From: Variovorax paradoxus EPS
GTDB taxonomy: Bacteria; Pseudomonadota; Gammaproteobacteria; Burkholderiales; Burkholderiaceae_C
Assembly (NCBI RefSeq): GCF_000184745.1
Contig: NC_014931.1
Span: 62,001 to 126,000 of the forward strand
Length of the DNA stretch: 64,000 nt
Reading direction: 5' to 3'
Position 1 is the stretch's first letter; each line of letters begins with the position of its first letter. Below, one piece after another: positions 15,871 through 24,947 of this stretch. Below the pieces are notes generated by a model, which searched no databases, was not told where the DNA came from, and was given only the letters and a program-made list of their open reading frames with translations. Made by a program: the position numbers and the translations under genes.

Positions 15871-17214
15871 ATGAAGCACCCCCTGCGCCGTTGGCTCCTC
15901 GGCATCGCCGCCGTCCTGCTGCTCGGCATCGGTGCGCTGGTGTGGTTCGTGAGTTCGCGGCTGCCGAGCGACGAGGAGGTGGCGGTCCGCATCTCCGAGG
16001 GCTTCGAAAAACGCTTCGGCGTCGGCCTGAAGGTCGGCGGTGCCCACTGGGCCCTGCTGCCGACGCCGGTGCTCGTGCTCTCCGACATCGCCACCGACCA
16101 GCCGCGCCCGGTCACCCTGCGGCGCGTGACGGCGCAGCTCAAGCTCACCGAGTTGCTGCACCGCGTCATCGCCGTGGACGAGCTGGAAATCGAAAGCCTC
16201 GTGCTGCCGCGCGAGTCGGTGCGCGCCTTCCGCGGCAAGGGGCCGAAGCCCCACGAAGGCGGCAACGTCATCGCGCTGCCCGCGCCCTGGACGCTTGCGC
16301 CGATTCCGCTGGAACAGCTGCGCTGGCGCGACGTGGTCTGGATCGACCGGCGCGACATCGCACTCGCCTACGACGGCGAAGTCGCCTTCGACCCCCGGTG
16401 GCGTCCGCGCCAGGCCCGCATCGAGCGCGCGGGTGCGACACCGCCCGCGCGCCTGCGCCTGGACCGCGAGGCCGGGCAGGACCGCTGGCGCACCCGCATC
16501 GACGTGGGCGGCGGCACGTGGAACGGCGTCGCGCTGTTCGAGATGCCGGCCGGCGGCAAGCTGCGCGTGTCGGCCGAACTCGATCCGCGCCAGGTCGACA
16601 TCGAAGGGCTGGTGCAGGCCTTCGGGCGGCGCACCTCGGTGGCGGGCAAGGTCAACGGCCATTCGACGCTCGTGGCCGAAGCCGACGAGGCCAACGAGCT
16701 GGGCGCGCTCATACGCAGCATGCACACCCGCACCACCTTCTCGGTGCGGCCCGCCACGCTCACCAAGGTCGACATCGCCAAGGCCGTGACCACCGCCGGC
16801 ATCAGCCGCGGCGGCACCACGCCGCTGGACGAACTCACCGGCACGCTCGATACCCAGGGCACCGAAAACGGCATCGTGATGCGCTACACCAACCTCAAGG
16901 CGCGCTCGGGCGTGCTCACCGCGAGCGGCAACCTGCAGCTCTTCAATCGCAAGATGGAAGGCGATATCGCGGTGGACCTGGTCGACGGCGTGGTCGGCGT
17001 GCCGCTGAAGATCGGCGGCAGCGTGAGCGATCCCGAGGTGTCGCTGACCGGCGGCGCGCTCGCGGGGGCCGCGGTCGGCAGCGCGGTGCTTCCCGGTGTG
17101 GGCACGGCCATCGGCGCGCGCGTGGGACAGCAGGTCGAAAAGCTGTTCGGCGGCGGAGAGCCCGAGAAGAAGCCGGCGCCGAAGCCGCGCAAGCCGCCGG
17201 CCTCCCAACGCTGA
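15871..17214 (+). CDS. AsmA-like inner-membrane-anchored protein
   Basis: A 447-residue protein with one N-terminal membrane anchor (about residues 8-30, LLGIAAVLLLGIGALVWFV) and a large periplasmic part built of beta-rich AsmA/YhdP-type repeats. These include VGGAHWALLPTPVLVLSDI near residue 55 and the C-terminal AsmA signature region around GVLTASGNLQLFNRKMEGDIAVDLVDG. It ends in a Gly-rich segment (GGALAGAAVGSAVLPGVG) and a basic Lys/Pro tail. AsmA-like proteins help phospholipid movement to the outer membrane. It is shorter than classical AsmA (about 600 residues). It converges on the ABC exporter gene with a 21-bp gap. Confidence 0.75.
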   Translation: MKHPLRRWLLGIAAVLLLGIGALVWFVSSRLPSDEEVAVRISEGFEKRFGVGLKVGGAHWALLPTPVLVLSDIATDQPRPVTLRRVTAQLKLTELLHRVIAVDELEIESLVLPRESVRAFRGKGPKPHEGGNVIALPAPWTLAPIPLEQLRWRDVVWIDRRDIALAYDGEVAFDPRWRPRQARIERAGATPPARLRLDREAGQDRWRTRIDVGGGTWNGVALFEMPAGGKLRVSAELDPRQVDIEGLVQAFGRRTSVAGKVNGHSTLVAEADEANELGALIRSMHTRTTFSVRPATLTKVDIAKAVTTAGISRGGTTPLDELTGTLDTQGTENGIVMRYTNLKARSGVLTASGNLQLFNRKMEGDIAVDLVDGVVGVPLKIGGSVSDPEVSLTGGALAGAAVGSAVLPGVGTAIGARVGQQVEKLFGGGEPEKKPAPKPRKPPASQR

Positions 17215-17235
17215 GCGGCGCTGAGGCAGAGCGCC

Positions 17236-19044
17236 TCAGGCGGGCTCGGCCTCGCCGGGCGGCTCGATGGCTGCAACCGTTTCGGCTTCCTGCACACGCG
17301 GCACCGGCCGCTCGCCGATCTGCTGGCGCCACATCGCGTAGTACAGACCCTTGCCTTCGACGAGCGCCGCATGCGTGCCGCTCTCCACGATGCGGCCTTT
17401 CTCCAGCACGTGGATCGTGCCCGCATGCATGATCGTCGAGAGCCGGTGCGCGATAAGGATGGTGATCTGCGTGCTGCGCGCCGAAATCTCGCGCACGGTG
17501 GCGGTGATCTGCTCTTCGGTCAGCGAGTCGAGCGCCGAGGTGGCCTCGTCGAAGATCAGGAGGCGCGGCTCCCGCACCAGCGCCCGCGCGATCGACAGCC
17601 GCTGCTTCTCGCCGCCCGAGAGCTTCATGCCGCGCTCGCCGATGGGCGTGTCCAGCCCCTCGGGCGACTTCTCGGCGAGGTAGGCGCACGAGGCCTGCCG
17701 CATGGCTTCGAGGATCTCTTGGTCCGTCGCATCGGGCTTCACGAGTTGCAGGTTCTCGCGGATCGTGCCGGCGAAGAGGTGCGTCTCCTGCGTCACGAAG
17801 CCGATCTGTCGGCGCGCCTGGTTGTAGCGCAGGTCGCGCGTGGAGATGTCGTTGTAGAACACCTCGCCGCTCGCGGGCGTGTACAGGCCCACCAGCAGCT
17901 TCACGAGCGTCGACTTGCCCGAGCCCGAGGGGCCGACGAAGGCGATGGTGTCGCCCAGCCCCGCCTCGAACGACACATCGTCGAGCGCGTTGTCCGTGGC
18001 GCCTTTGTGCCGGAAGCTCACGTCCGCAAAGCGCAGGTGCGTGACCGGTCCGATGCTGATCGGCGACTCCGGCCGCCGCTCGATCGGCTTCTGCATCAGT
18101 GCCTCGAAGTTCAACAGCGACGCCTCGGCCTCGCGGTACGCCAGGATGATGTTGCCCAGCTCCTGCAGCGGCGCAAAGATCGCGACCGAAATGAACTGCA
18201 TCGCGATCAGCTCGCCCGTGCTCAGCACGTCGCGAAAGATCAGCCACAGCAACGCGAACAGCACCGCCAGCTTCAAGAGGCTCAGCGTCGTGCCCTGCAA
18301 GAACGACAGGAGCCGGATGCGCTTCACCTTCTGCATCTCCAGCGCAAAGATGCGCGTGGTCTGCGCCTGCAGCCGGCGTATCTCGGGAAAGGTCAGCCCC
18401 AGGCTCTTGATGAGCTCGATGTTGCGCAGCGACTCGGTGATGAAGCCCGAGTTGCGGTTGGTCTCGCGCGTGATCGAGCGCTGCTGGCTCTTGATCTCGC
18501 GGCTCAGGAGGCCCGTGAGCCCGCCCAGCACCAGCACGCCGATGAGGAACACCGGCACCAGCAGCCAGTGCTTGGTCACCGCGTACCAGACCAGGAACCC
18601 GATGCCCACGATGGCCGCGAACGCGGTGTTGATGAAGGCGTTGATGAAGCGCTCGCTGTCCGCGCGCACCTTCTGCAGCATCGAGAGCGTCTCGCCACTG
18701 CGCAGGTCTTCGAACTCGGGGAACTTCAGGCGCAGCACCTGCCGCAGACCGTCGTTGAAGATCTGCGTGCCGAACTTCTGCACCACCAGCCGCGTGATGT
18801 ATTCCTGCAGTGCCTTCGCGAGACGCGACGCGATGGCCACGCCCACCGCGAGCGCCAGCAGGCTCAGCACGCCGGAGACCAGTTCCTGTTCGGTCTTGCC
18901 GTCGCGGTGGATGGCGTACCGGTCGATGATCTTGCCGAAGATGATCGGGTCGACCAGCGCCAGAACCTGGCTGATGCCCGCCAGCAAGAGGGCGAGCAGT
19001 GCGAGGCGCGCGTGCGGCCTCAGGTAGGTCCAGAGGATGTGCAT
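17236..19044 (-). CDS. ABC exporter, fused permease and ATPase (MsbA/LmrA type)
   Basis: A 602-residue half-transporter that would work as a homodimer. Residues 1-320 hold six membrane helices (type IV exporter fold). Residues 335-575 hold the ATPase with Walker A GPSGSGKST, Q-loop VTQETHLFAG, signature LSGGEKQR, Walker B LLIFDEATSALD and the H-loop IAHRLS. A short acidic/Pro-rich tail follows. Such proteins export lipids, peptides or drugs; the cargo cannot be read from sequence. No adjacent gene gives context, and the next upstream region contains two structured repeats. Confidence 0.88.
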   Translation of the reverse strand: MHILWTYLRPHARLALLALLLAGISQVLALVDPIIFGKIIDRYAIHRDGKTEQELVSGVLSLLALAVGVAIASRLAKALQEYITRLVVQKFGTQIFNDGLRQVLRLKFPEFEDLRSGETLSMLQKVRADSERFINAFINTAFAAIVGIGFLVWYAVTKHWLLVPVFLIGVLVLGGLTGLLSREIKSQQRSITRETNRNSGFITESLRNIELIKSLGLTFPEIRRLQAQTTRIFALEMQKVKRIRLLSFLQGTTLSLLKLAVLFALLWLIFRDVLSTGELIAMQFISVAIFAPLQELGNIILAYREAEASLLNFEALMQKPIERRPESPISIGPVTHLRFADVSFRHKGATDNALDDVSFEAGLGDTIAFVGPSGSGKSTLVKLLVGLYTPASGEVFYNDISTRDLRYNQARRQIGFVTQETHLFAGTIRENLQLVKPDATDQEILEAMRQASCAYLAEKSPEGLDTPIGERGMKLSGGEKQRLSIARALVREPRLLIFDEATSALDSLTEEQITATVREISARSTQITILIAHRLSTIMHAGTIHVLEKGRIVESGTHAALVEGKGLYYAMWRQQIGERPVPRVQEAETVAAIEPPGEAEPA

Positions 19045-19078
19045 CGCGTCAGTATGCGACGCCAGTCTTCAGGGCGTG

Positions 19079-19170
19079 TGCGCAGGCCACCGGGTACTCC
19101 CCTCCGCGAATGTCCCCCGGCTTCGCCTCCTCCTTGATTTCGCTGCGGGGAGCACCCGATGCCCTGCGCA
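19079..19170. repeat. Structured intergenic repeat, copy 2
   Basis: The conserved core lies at 19106-19143 (GCGAATGTCCCCCG ... CTCCTCCTTGATTTCGC) with an inner GGC-TTC-GCC hairpin. Its flanks 19079-19102 and 19147-19170 pair at 21 of 24 positions, yet their sequence differs from the arms of the copies at 310-391 and 19225-19308. Core conserved, arms variable but complementary: selection or copying seems to act on structure. Confidence 0.8.
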
Positions 19171-19224
19171 CTTGGGCACGCTGTGGGTGTGCGGCCGATC
19201 AACGACCGCTCTGAAAAACGATCA

Positions 19225-19308
19225 CGCCGATGGGGTGCCTTGCGCAGCGAAATCAAGGAGGAGGCCGCAGGCCGGGGGACATTCGCTTCGCCGTGTACCC
19301 CGTCGGCG
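19225..19308. repeat. Structured intergenic repeat, copy 3 (inverted orientation)
   Basis: The core occurs on the minus strand at 19247-19286, here 40 nt because the inner hairpin is GGCC-TGC-GGCC. Flanks 19225-19246 and 19287-19308 pair at 18 of 22 positions including three G-T pairs. Together with copy 2 it fills most of the 295-bp gap between the exporter and the TctA-like gene, and the two cores point at each other. Confidence 0.78.
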
Positions 19309-19339
19309 GGATCGCCGCCCCGAACAATCCAGACAAGAC

Positions 19340-20728
19340 CTACGAAAACGCCTTGATCACCGCCGGCACCGTCAGCACCGCCGTGTAGTAGCCCATGAAC
19401 TGCACCCCGGTGTTGAACCCGATGGCGCGCGACAGCAGCCCGCCGAGCAGACCCATCGTGAGGATCACCAGCAAGCCGAGCAGCTGGCCTTCCCACACGC
19501 TGATCACCACGATCAACCCGACGAAGGTCGCGATGATCGCCTCGTGGCTCACCTTGCGCGAGACGAACAGCGCCGCGCGGCGCGCGAAGTTCATCGTGAA
19601 CGGGTAAGCCACCAGCGCCGCGAGTACCACCGCCAGCATGCCGTAGCCGAGGAACTCCCAGTGGTTCAGCAGGTTGTGCAGGTTGTGCGTCTGGCCCGTG
19701 GCCGAGTCGATGGTGAACACCGGCGGCGCGTTGAAGAGCGGTGCGGCGGGGCCGGCCGCGACAGGGCTCAGCGGCAGGCCGATGGCGATCAGCGGGATCA
19801 GTGCCTCGGCGATGTAGGTCGCCTCGGTCACGCCGTTGCGCGCGGCCAGCGTGGTGGTGAGGCGGTGGTACGCGTGCTTGATGCGTGAGCCGACCAGTTC
19901 GCCCAGCACCACGGTCATCGCGACCGGGCTGAACACGAAGGTGGCGCTGGAGATCGTGGCGGTCGCGAAGGTCCATTTCACCTGCGTGCGGTCGAGCACC
20001 TTGAACGGGTTCGGGAAGTAGCCCGTCCAGCCTTTCACATCGGGTGCGAGCGAGAAGGTGCGGACCTTGTCGCGCTTCATGCGCGCACGCGCCGCTGGCG
20101 AGATCACCGAGAACAGGTCCGCCACCAGCGGTCCGATGGCGATGCCCAGGAAGTAGCTGATGCTGAGCTTCACGCCGTACTTGCCGGTGAGCGCCTGCAG
20201 CGCCACGATCACCATCACGAACGGCACCAGCGTGGCGACCGATGCCCAGCGCCCGCTCGAGAAGTAGGCGATGGCCACGGCCGCGACCACGAAGATCCAC
20301 GGCGCCGCCTTGGTGATGGCCGCGCCGTAGGGTGCGAGCAGCACCGCGAACAGCACGGCCAGCGGCACCGCGATGAAGGCCGCGATGATCGCGCCCGACA
20401 CCATCTTGCGCAGCGCGATGTGCGGCACGCCCAGGTTGCGCAGCACGTTGGCGTCCTGCAGCAGCGGCGTGGCCATGGTGTCCCCCGGAATGCCCAGCAG
20501 CGCAGTGGGCACCGCGTGCGTCATGTGCTTGGCAACCGCGGCCGCCAGGAAGAAGGTGAACACGCCTTCGGGCGGCACGCCCAGCAGCACCACCAGCAGG
20601 GTGAGCGGCGCGAGCGTGGTGGTTTCGTCGGTGCCCGAGACGAGGCCGATGGCCGCGAACACGATGGCGCCCACGAGGCCCATGCCGGTGGCGACGAGGA
20701 TCTGGTTGAGGAGTGCGGCTTCGATCAC
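19340..20728 (-). CDS. Tripartite tricarboxylate transporter-type large permease (TctA family)
   Basis: A 462-residue membrane protein with about 11-12 hydrophobic segments. It has the TctA-type motifs GLVSGTDETTTLAPLTLLVVLLG and AVPTALLGIPGDTMATPLLQD, duplicated in spirit by IPLIAIGLPLSPVAAGPAAPLF in the second half. TctA subunits form the translocation channel of binding-protein-dependent organic acid importers. Here the partner is the 150-residue membrane protein encoded just upstream (4-bp overlap), and the next gene is a degradative HMG-CoA reductase. Mevalonate is therefore the natural guess for the substrate. No TctC-type binding protein is in this cluster. Confidence 0.85.
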   Translation of the reverse strand: MIEAALLNQILVATGMGLVGAIVFAAIGLVSGTDETTTLAPLTLLVVLLGVPPEGVFTFFLAAAVAKHMTHAVPTALLGIPGDTMATPLLQDANVLRNLGVPHIALRKMVSGAIIAAFIAVPLAVLFAVLLAPYGAAITKAAPWIFVVAAVAIAYFSSGRWASVATLVPFVMVIVALQALTGKYGVKLSISYFLGIAIGPLVADLFSVISPAARARMKRDKVRTFSLAPDVKGWTGYFPNPFKVLDRTQVKWTFATATISSATFVFSPVAMTVVLGELVGSRIKHAYHRLTTTLAARNGVTEATYIAEALIPLIAIGLPLSPVAAGPAAPLFNAPPVFTIDSATGQTHNLHNLLNHWEFLGYGMLAVVLAALVAYPFTMNFARRAALFVSRKVSHEAIIATFVGLIVVISVWEGQLLGLLVILTMGLLGGLLSRAIGFNTGVQFMGYYTAVLTVPAVIKAFS

Positions 20729-21177
20729 GAGGCGGCTCCTTCGATGCTCTTGGCGCGGGGCTTGTACGACGCGAACAGGTCGTAGATTTCCAGCTCCTTC
20801 ATTTCGCGCGCCACCGAGGGCGGCAGGTCGTCCACGGAGCCCAGGTCGCCGTGTTCGCCAGCAAGCTCGGCCAGCACCTCTTCACGCCAGCGCGGATCGG
20901 GGTCCGTGCCCTCGACCACTTCGCGCTTCGGTGCGAAGAGCTTCGCGCAGATCACCCCCGACACCACGCAGCCGCCGAGGCCCGCGAGCATGGCGTAGGC
21001 GCGCGCCAACTCAGGCGTGCTGACCACGCTCGCGAGCACGCGGCTCGCCACGAGGTAACCCGTGAGGCTCACTGCGACGCCGATGACGATGGACCACGCG
21101 AGGTGCCCCAGGTCGGCCGTGTCGCCCCATATCTCCACCAGCCGCCACCGCGTGGGCGTTGCACTGTCTGCGTTCAT
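20725..21177 (-). CDS. Small membrane protein partner of the TctA-like permease
   Basis: A 150-residue protein with two or three hydrophobic helices (LAWSIVIGVAVSLTGYLVAS about 28-47; AYAMLAGLGGCVVSGVICAKLF about 60-81) and a long charged cytoplasmic C-terminus ending IYDLFASYKPRAKSIEGAAS. It occupies the place of TctB in tripartite transporters but is not a recognisable TctB by motif. Its stop overlaps the permease start (ATGA), showing translational coupling. I infer that it is the accessory membrane subunit. Confidence 0.65.
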   Translation of the reverse strand: MNADSATPTRWRLVEIWGDTADLGHLAWSIVIGVAVSLTGYLVASRVLASVVSTPELARAYAMLAGLGGCVVSGVICAKLFAPKREVVEGTDPDPRWREEVLAELAGEHGDLGSVDDLPPSVAREMKELEIYDLFASYKPRAKSIEGAAS

Positions 21178-21271
21178 TTGTGATGTCTCCGTCTATGGTT
21201 ATGTGACGGCCATTTGCATGGCCGCCGCGGTATCGGCCGCGGTCCGTTGTGCGGGGTCTTCCGCCTTCTGC

Positions 21272-22558
21272 TTACTTCTTGCGCAATGCTTCGAGCAGCG
21301 CGACGGCGCGATCGGTGCGCACGTCGTGCTCGGCGGCCATCTGCTTGGCGATGCTGTCGATCTCGTCGCCGGTGGCGCCCGCGACCAGCGCGATGTTGCG
21401 GGCATGCAGCGCCATGTGGCCGCGCTGAATGCCTTCGGTGGCGAGCGCGCGCAAGGCGCCGAGGTTTTGCGCCAGGCCCACGGCCACCGCGACTTCGCCC
21501 AACTCCTGCGCGGACTTCACATCGAGGATCTTCAATGCGAGGCGCGCGAGTGGGTGCGTCTTGGTGGCGCCGCCGACCAAGCCCACCGGCATCGGCATCT
21601 CGATGGTGCCGACGAGTGCGCCCGTCGTGTCCTTCTCCCACGTGGTGAGCGACGTGTAGCGCCCGCTACGGCAGGCGTAGGCGTGTGCGCCGGCTTCCAC
21701 CGCGCGCCAGTCGTTGCCGGTCGCGACGATCACCGGATCGACGCCGTTCATGATGCCCTTGTTGTGCGTCGCCGCGCGGTAGGGGTCGATGGCCGCGAAG
21801 GTGTACGCATCGATCACGCCCTCGACCACCTCTTCGCCGCTGCGCTCGCGCGTGGCCAGCACGGCAGGCGCGAGCCGCACGCGCGCACGCGCCAGCCTGA
21901 GGTCCGCCAGGTTCGACAGGATGCGCAGGCGCACCGTGCCGCCCGTGAGTTTCTCGACCAGCGGCGACACCGCCTCGGCCATGGTGTTGACGGTGTTCGC
22001 GCCCATCGCGTCGCGCACGTCGACGATCAGGTGCATCACCACCATCGCGCCACGCGGCGTGTCGCCGAACACATGCACCTCGATGTCGCGGCAGCCGCCG
22101 CCGAGATCGATCAGCACCTTGTCGCGGCTGTTCGCCACGGCCAGGATTTCTTCGCGCGCACGCAGCAGCGCGAGCCGCGCGCCGTAGGGGTCGGTGATGC
22201 CGATCACCTGCACCTGCGCACGCATCAGCGGCCCGGTGCTCGAGGCCTCGAAGCCGCCGCCTTCGCGCGCCAGCTTGGCCATGAACGATGCGGCGGCGAC
22301 CACCGAAGGTTCTTCCACCGCCATCGGCACGAGGTAGTCGCGTCCGTTCACGGTGAAGTTGCCGGCCACGCCCAGCGGCAGCTCGAAGGTGCCGATCACG
22401 TTCTCCACCATGCCGTTGGCGCGGTCCACGCTCAGCGCGCCAGGCTGGGCGAGCAGGGCCACCTCGTCGTCGGTGAGCGATGCGGCCTTGGCGATGTGGG
22501 CGAAGCGCTGCGCGGGCGTGAGGGCACGGAAATTGGGAATGCGGGAGTCGGCGACCAT
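21272..22558 (-). CDS. mvaA: Class II (degradative) HMG-CoA reductase
   Basis: A 428-residue enzyme, the same length as Pseudomonas mevalonii MvaA. The four catalytic residues fall at identical numbers: Glu83 (VEEPS), Lys267 (HNKGIMNG), Asp283 (GND) and His381 ([11 protein letters not shown]). Asp146, which favours NAD over NADP in the P. mevalonii enzyme, is also present. In the degradative direction it oxidises mevalonate plus CoA to HMG-CoA, which HMG-CoA lyase splits to acetyl-CoA and acetoacetate. Nothing in this high-GC, non-isoprenoid context suggests a biosynthetic role. It is first in an operon with the TctA-like transporter and diverges from a MocR-type regulator. Confidence 0.93.
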   Translation of the reverse strand: MVADSRIPNFRALTPAQRFAHIAKAASLTDDEVALLAQPGALSVDRANGMVENVIGTFELPLGVAGNFTVNGRDYLVPMAVEEPSVVAAASFMAKLAREGGGFEASSTGPLMRAQVQVIGITDPYGARLALLRAREEILAVANSRDKVLIDLGGGCRDIEVHVFGDTPRGAMVVMHLIVDVRDAMGANTVNTMAEAVSPLVEKLTGGTVRLRILSNLADLRLARARVRLAPAVLATRERSGEEVVEGVIDAYTFAAIDPYRAATHNKGIMNGVDPVIVATGNDWRAVEAGAHAYACRSGRYTSLTTWEKDTTGALVGTIEMPMPVGLVGGATKTHPLARLALKILDVKSAQELGEVAVAVGLAQNLGALRALATEGIQRGHMALHARNIALVAGATGDEIDSIAKQMAAEHDVRTDRAVALLEALRKK

Positions 22559-22695
22559 CGTTGCTTGTCTCTTGGGAAGATGAATTCGGGAGCAGGCAAT
22601 TTAGGTCGGCTGTACCGTCGGCGGAAGGCACAGTTTGGCGGGACAGTGCAGACAGTGGTGCGCCGAAGCGGCCCCCTGTGTCACAGTCTCGGCCC

Positions 22696-24081
22696 ATGAC
22701 CACGATCGCCGATTCGCTCGCCGACACCCTCGCGCGCCAGATCGCGAGCGGCGCCTACAAGGCCGGCGACAAGCTGCCGTCGCTGCGTGAACTGGCGCAA
22801 CTGCATGGCTATGCCAAGAACACCGTGGTGGCCGCGTTCGAGCTCCTGGTGTCGCGCGGTCTCGTCGAGCCACGGCGCGGCTCCGGTTACTTCGTGCTCG
22901 CGCAATCGACGACACCCAAGCCGCCCGAGGAAGACGCGGGCAGCCTGGGCCGCGCGATGGACATCGTGTGGCTCATGCGGGAACAACTCAAGACGCAGCC
23001 CGATGCGGTCGCGGTGGGCGACGGCTTTCCACCCGTCGAATGGCTGGCCGATGTGCGCCTGGACAAGTACCACCCGAAGGTCGTCCGCACGGGGCTCGGC
23101 GCGCTGTTCCGCTACGGCAGCCGCTTCGGCTATGCGCCGCTGCGCGATCACCTCGTGCGCAAGCTCGCGGACTTCGGCATCGGCGCCGAGCCGCGGCAGA
23201 TCGTGCTCACGCACGGCGCCAACGAAGCGATGGACATCGTCATCCGCTACTTCGTGCCGCCCGGCGGCAAGGTGTTGGTGGACGATCCGGGCTACTACCC
23301 GCTGTTCGGCAAGCTCAAGCTCGCGGGTGCGCAGATGCTGGCCGTGCCGCGCCTGGCGGACGGACCGGATCTCGACGTGCTGGAGCAGTTGCTCATCGCC
23401 GAGCGGCCGCGCCTCTTCTTCACCCAGTCGCTCGCACACAACCCCACGGGCTCCGACATCTCGCCCGCCAAGGCCTTTCGAGTGCTGCAGCTCGCGCAAA
23501 AATACGACCTGCTGATCGTGGAGAACGACCCGCTGGCCGACTTCAAGCCGACCGCGTTGCCGCGGCTCTCGGCGCTCGACCAGCTGGAGCGCACGATCTA
23601 CATCGGCAGCTTCTCCAAGTCGTTCTCGGCGGCGCTGCGCGTGGGCTTCATCGCCTGCGGGGCCGATCTCGCGAGCGACCTCGCCGACCTGAAGGCGCTG
23701 ATCCACGTGAGCAGCTCGGAATACAGCGAGCGCACGGTCGATGTGATCCTGAGCGAAGGGCACTACCAGCGGCACCTGAACCGACTGCAAAACCGGCTCG
23801 GCGAGGCCACGCGCAGTGCGCTGCAACTCTTCGATTCGGTCGATACGGAGGTCTTCGCGCGCACGCCGCAGTCGCTCTACATCTGGGCGGCGCTGCCCGG
23901 CGTGGCCGACTCGCTGGCGTTCGCGAAGGAGCTGCTGCCGCGCAAGATCGTGATGGCGCCGGGGCGCATCTTCAGCGTCGATTCGACGCAGGTCTCGCGC
24001 TGGTCGCGCTTCAACGTCGGCGCGATGGCCGACCCGCGTTTCGCGAAGGCGCTGCGCACTGCATTGCGGCGGCGCGTCTGA
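22696..24081 (+). CDS. MocR-type regulator (GntR HTH fused to aminotransferase-like domain)
   Basis: A 461-residue PLP-dependent transcription factor. Residues 1-70 are a GntR winged helix (GAYKAGDKLPSLRELAQLHGYAKNTVVAAFELL). The rest is a fold-type I aminotransferase-like domain with NPTG at 249-252, Asp278 near the PLP nitrogen and the Schiff-base lysine Lys308 in GSFSKSF. It is divergent from mvaA with 137 bp between starts, so it probably controls the mevalonate locus. MocR regulators usually sense amino compounds or PLP chemistry, which makes the pairing with HMG-CoA reductase unusual. Confidence 0.9.
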   Translation: MTTIADSLADTLARQIASGAYKAGDKLPSLRELAQLHGYAKNTVVAAFELLVSRGLVEPRRGSGYFVLAQSTTPKPPEEDAGSLGRAMDIVWLMREQLKTQPDAVAVGDGFPPVEWLADVRLDKYHPKVVRTGLGALFRYGSRFGYAPLRDHLVRKLADFGIGAEPRQIVLTHGANEAMDIVIRYFVPPGGKVLVDDPGYYPLFGKLKLAGAQMLAVPRLADGPDLDVLEQLLIAERPRLFFTQSLAHNPTGSDISPAKAFRVLQLAQKYDLLIVENDPLADFKPTALPRLSALDQLERTIYIGSFSKSFSAALRVGFIACGADLASDLADLKALIHVSSSEYSERTVDVILSEGHYQRHLNRLQNRLGEATRSALQLFDSVDTEVFARTPQSLYIWAALPGVADSLAFAKELLPRKIVMAPGRIFSVDSTQVSRWSRFNVGAMADPRFAKALRTALRRRV

Positions 24082-24085
24082 ATCT

Positions 24086-24868
24086 TCAGCCCTTGAACGT
24101 GCCGTGCCGCCCCGCGCCGCCGGCGAAGCGTGCGGCACCAGCTTCGCCTTCGGCAAAGACGATCGGCACGCCCTGCGCGCCTTCGCGTCGCAGCGCCTCG
24201 GCCAGCGGCAAGTCCCACTGCTCGTAGGCGGAGCGCCGGTCGGTGAGCATGCATTGCTGCGGGAACGCGGCGATCTGCAGTGCCAGTTCCCGCGCCGCAG
24301 CGAGCGCGCCGCCCGGTGGCGTGACACGGTTGACCAGGCCCATCGCCAGCGCCTCGGTGGCGGAGACCGGACGTCCGGTGAGGATCATGTCGAGCGCGCG
24401 CCCCATGCCCACGATGCGCGGCAGTCGCACCGTGCCGCCGTCGATCAGCGGCACGCCCCAGCGGCGGCAGAACACCCCGAAGACCGCATCGTCGTCGGCC
24501 ACGCGCAGGTCGGCAAGCAGCGCGAGCTCGAGGCCGCCCGCGACCGCATAGCCGTTCACAGCCGCGATCAATGGCTTGGACAACGCCATGCGCGTCGGCC
24601 CCATCGGCCCGCTGCCGCCGCCCTCGGGGTCGAGCTCGTTGCGTTCGTCCGGGTTGCCGACGGCGCCCAGGTCGGCACCGGCGCAGAAATGGCCGCCCGC
24701 GCCCGTGAGGATCGCCACGCGCAGCGCATCGTCGGCATCGAAGCGCTCGAAGGCTTCGCGCAGCTCGGCGGCCACGATGCCGTTGACGGCATTGCGCTTG
24801 TCGGGACGGTTCAGCGTGAGAGTGCAGACCGCCCGATCCGTGTCATAGCTCACGTATTCCATAGCCAT
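24086..24868 (-). CDS. Enoyl-CoA hydratase/isomerase (crotonase family)
   Basis: A 260-residue crotonase. The first oxyanion-hole segment is HFCAGADLGAVG near residues 60-70, the second is AVNGYAVAGGLELALLADLRVAD near 103-125, followed by FGVFCRRWGVPLIDGGTVRLPRIVG. These place it among short-chain enoyl-CoA hydratases; a few PaaG/PaaB-type or lyase members look similar. The start may be 24868 or the ATG at 24862. It diverges from a PaaX-like regulator across 79 bp of AT-rich DNA and is its likely target. It converges on the MocR gene with a 4-bp gap. Confidence 0.85.
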   Translation of the reverse strand: MAMEYVSYDTDRAVCTLTLNRPDKRNAVNGIVAAELREAFERFDADDALRVAILTGAGGHFCAGADLGAVGNPDERNELDPEGGGSGPMGPTRMALSKPLIAAVNGYAVAGGLELALLADLRVADDDAVFGVFCRRWGVPLIDGGTVRLPRIVGMGRALDMILTGRPVSATEALAMGLVNRVTPPGGALAAARELALQIAAFPQQCMLTDRRSAYEQWDLPLAEALRREGAQGVPIVFAEGEAGAARFAGGAGRHGTFKG

Positions 24869-24923
24869 GGATGCATTTCCTTCGAGGCAAAATTACTTAC
24901 TCAATAGCTCTGGTTCATCGTAG

Positions 24924-24933
24924 GAAATATTTC
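24924..24933. promoter_or_regulatory. Palindrome GAAATATTTC in the hydratase/PaaX divergent region
   Basis: The 10-bp GAAATATTTC is perfectly self-complementary and sits in an unusually AT-rich 79-bp gap between the enoyl-CoA hydratase and PaaX-like genes, 14 bp before the GTG at 24948. It could be an operator for the PaaX-like regulator or simply part of overlapping promoters. Confidence 0.35.
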
Positions 24934-24947
24934 TCCGATGTGCAAAC

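Noticed and set aside
17221..17239. Hairpin CTGAGGC-N5-GCCTCAG between the AsmA-like and exporter genes as a terminator
   Set aside because: 7-bp stem without a T-run, overlapping the exporter stop codon; too weak to call.
19079..19308. Repeats considered as a CRISPR array
   Set aside because: Only two copies in opposite orientation with complementary flanks, no spacers of regular length and no cas genes.
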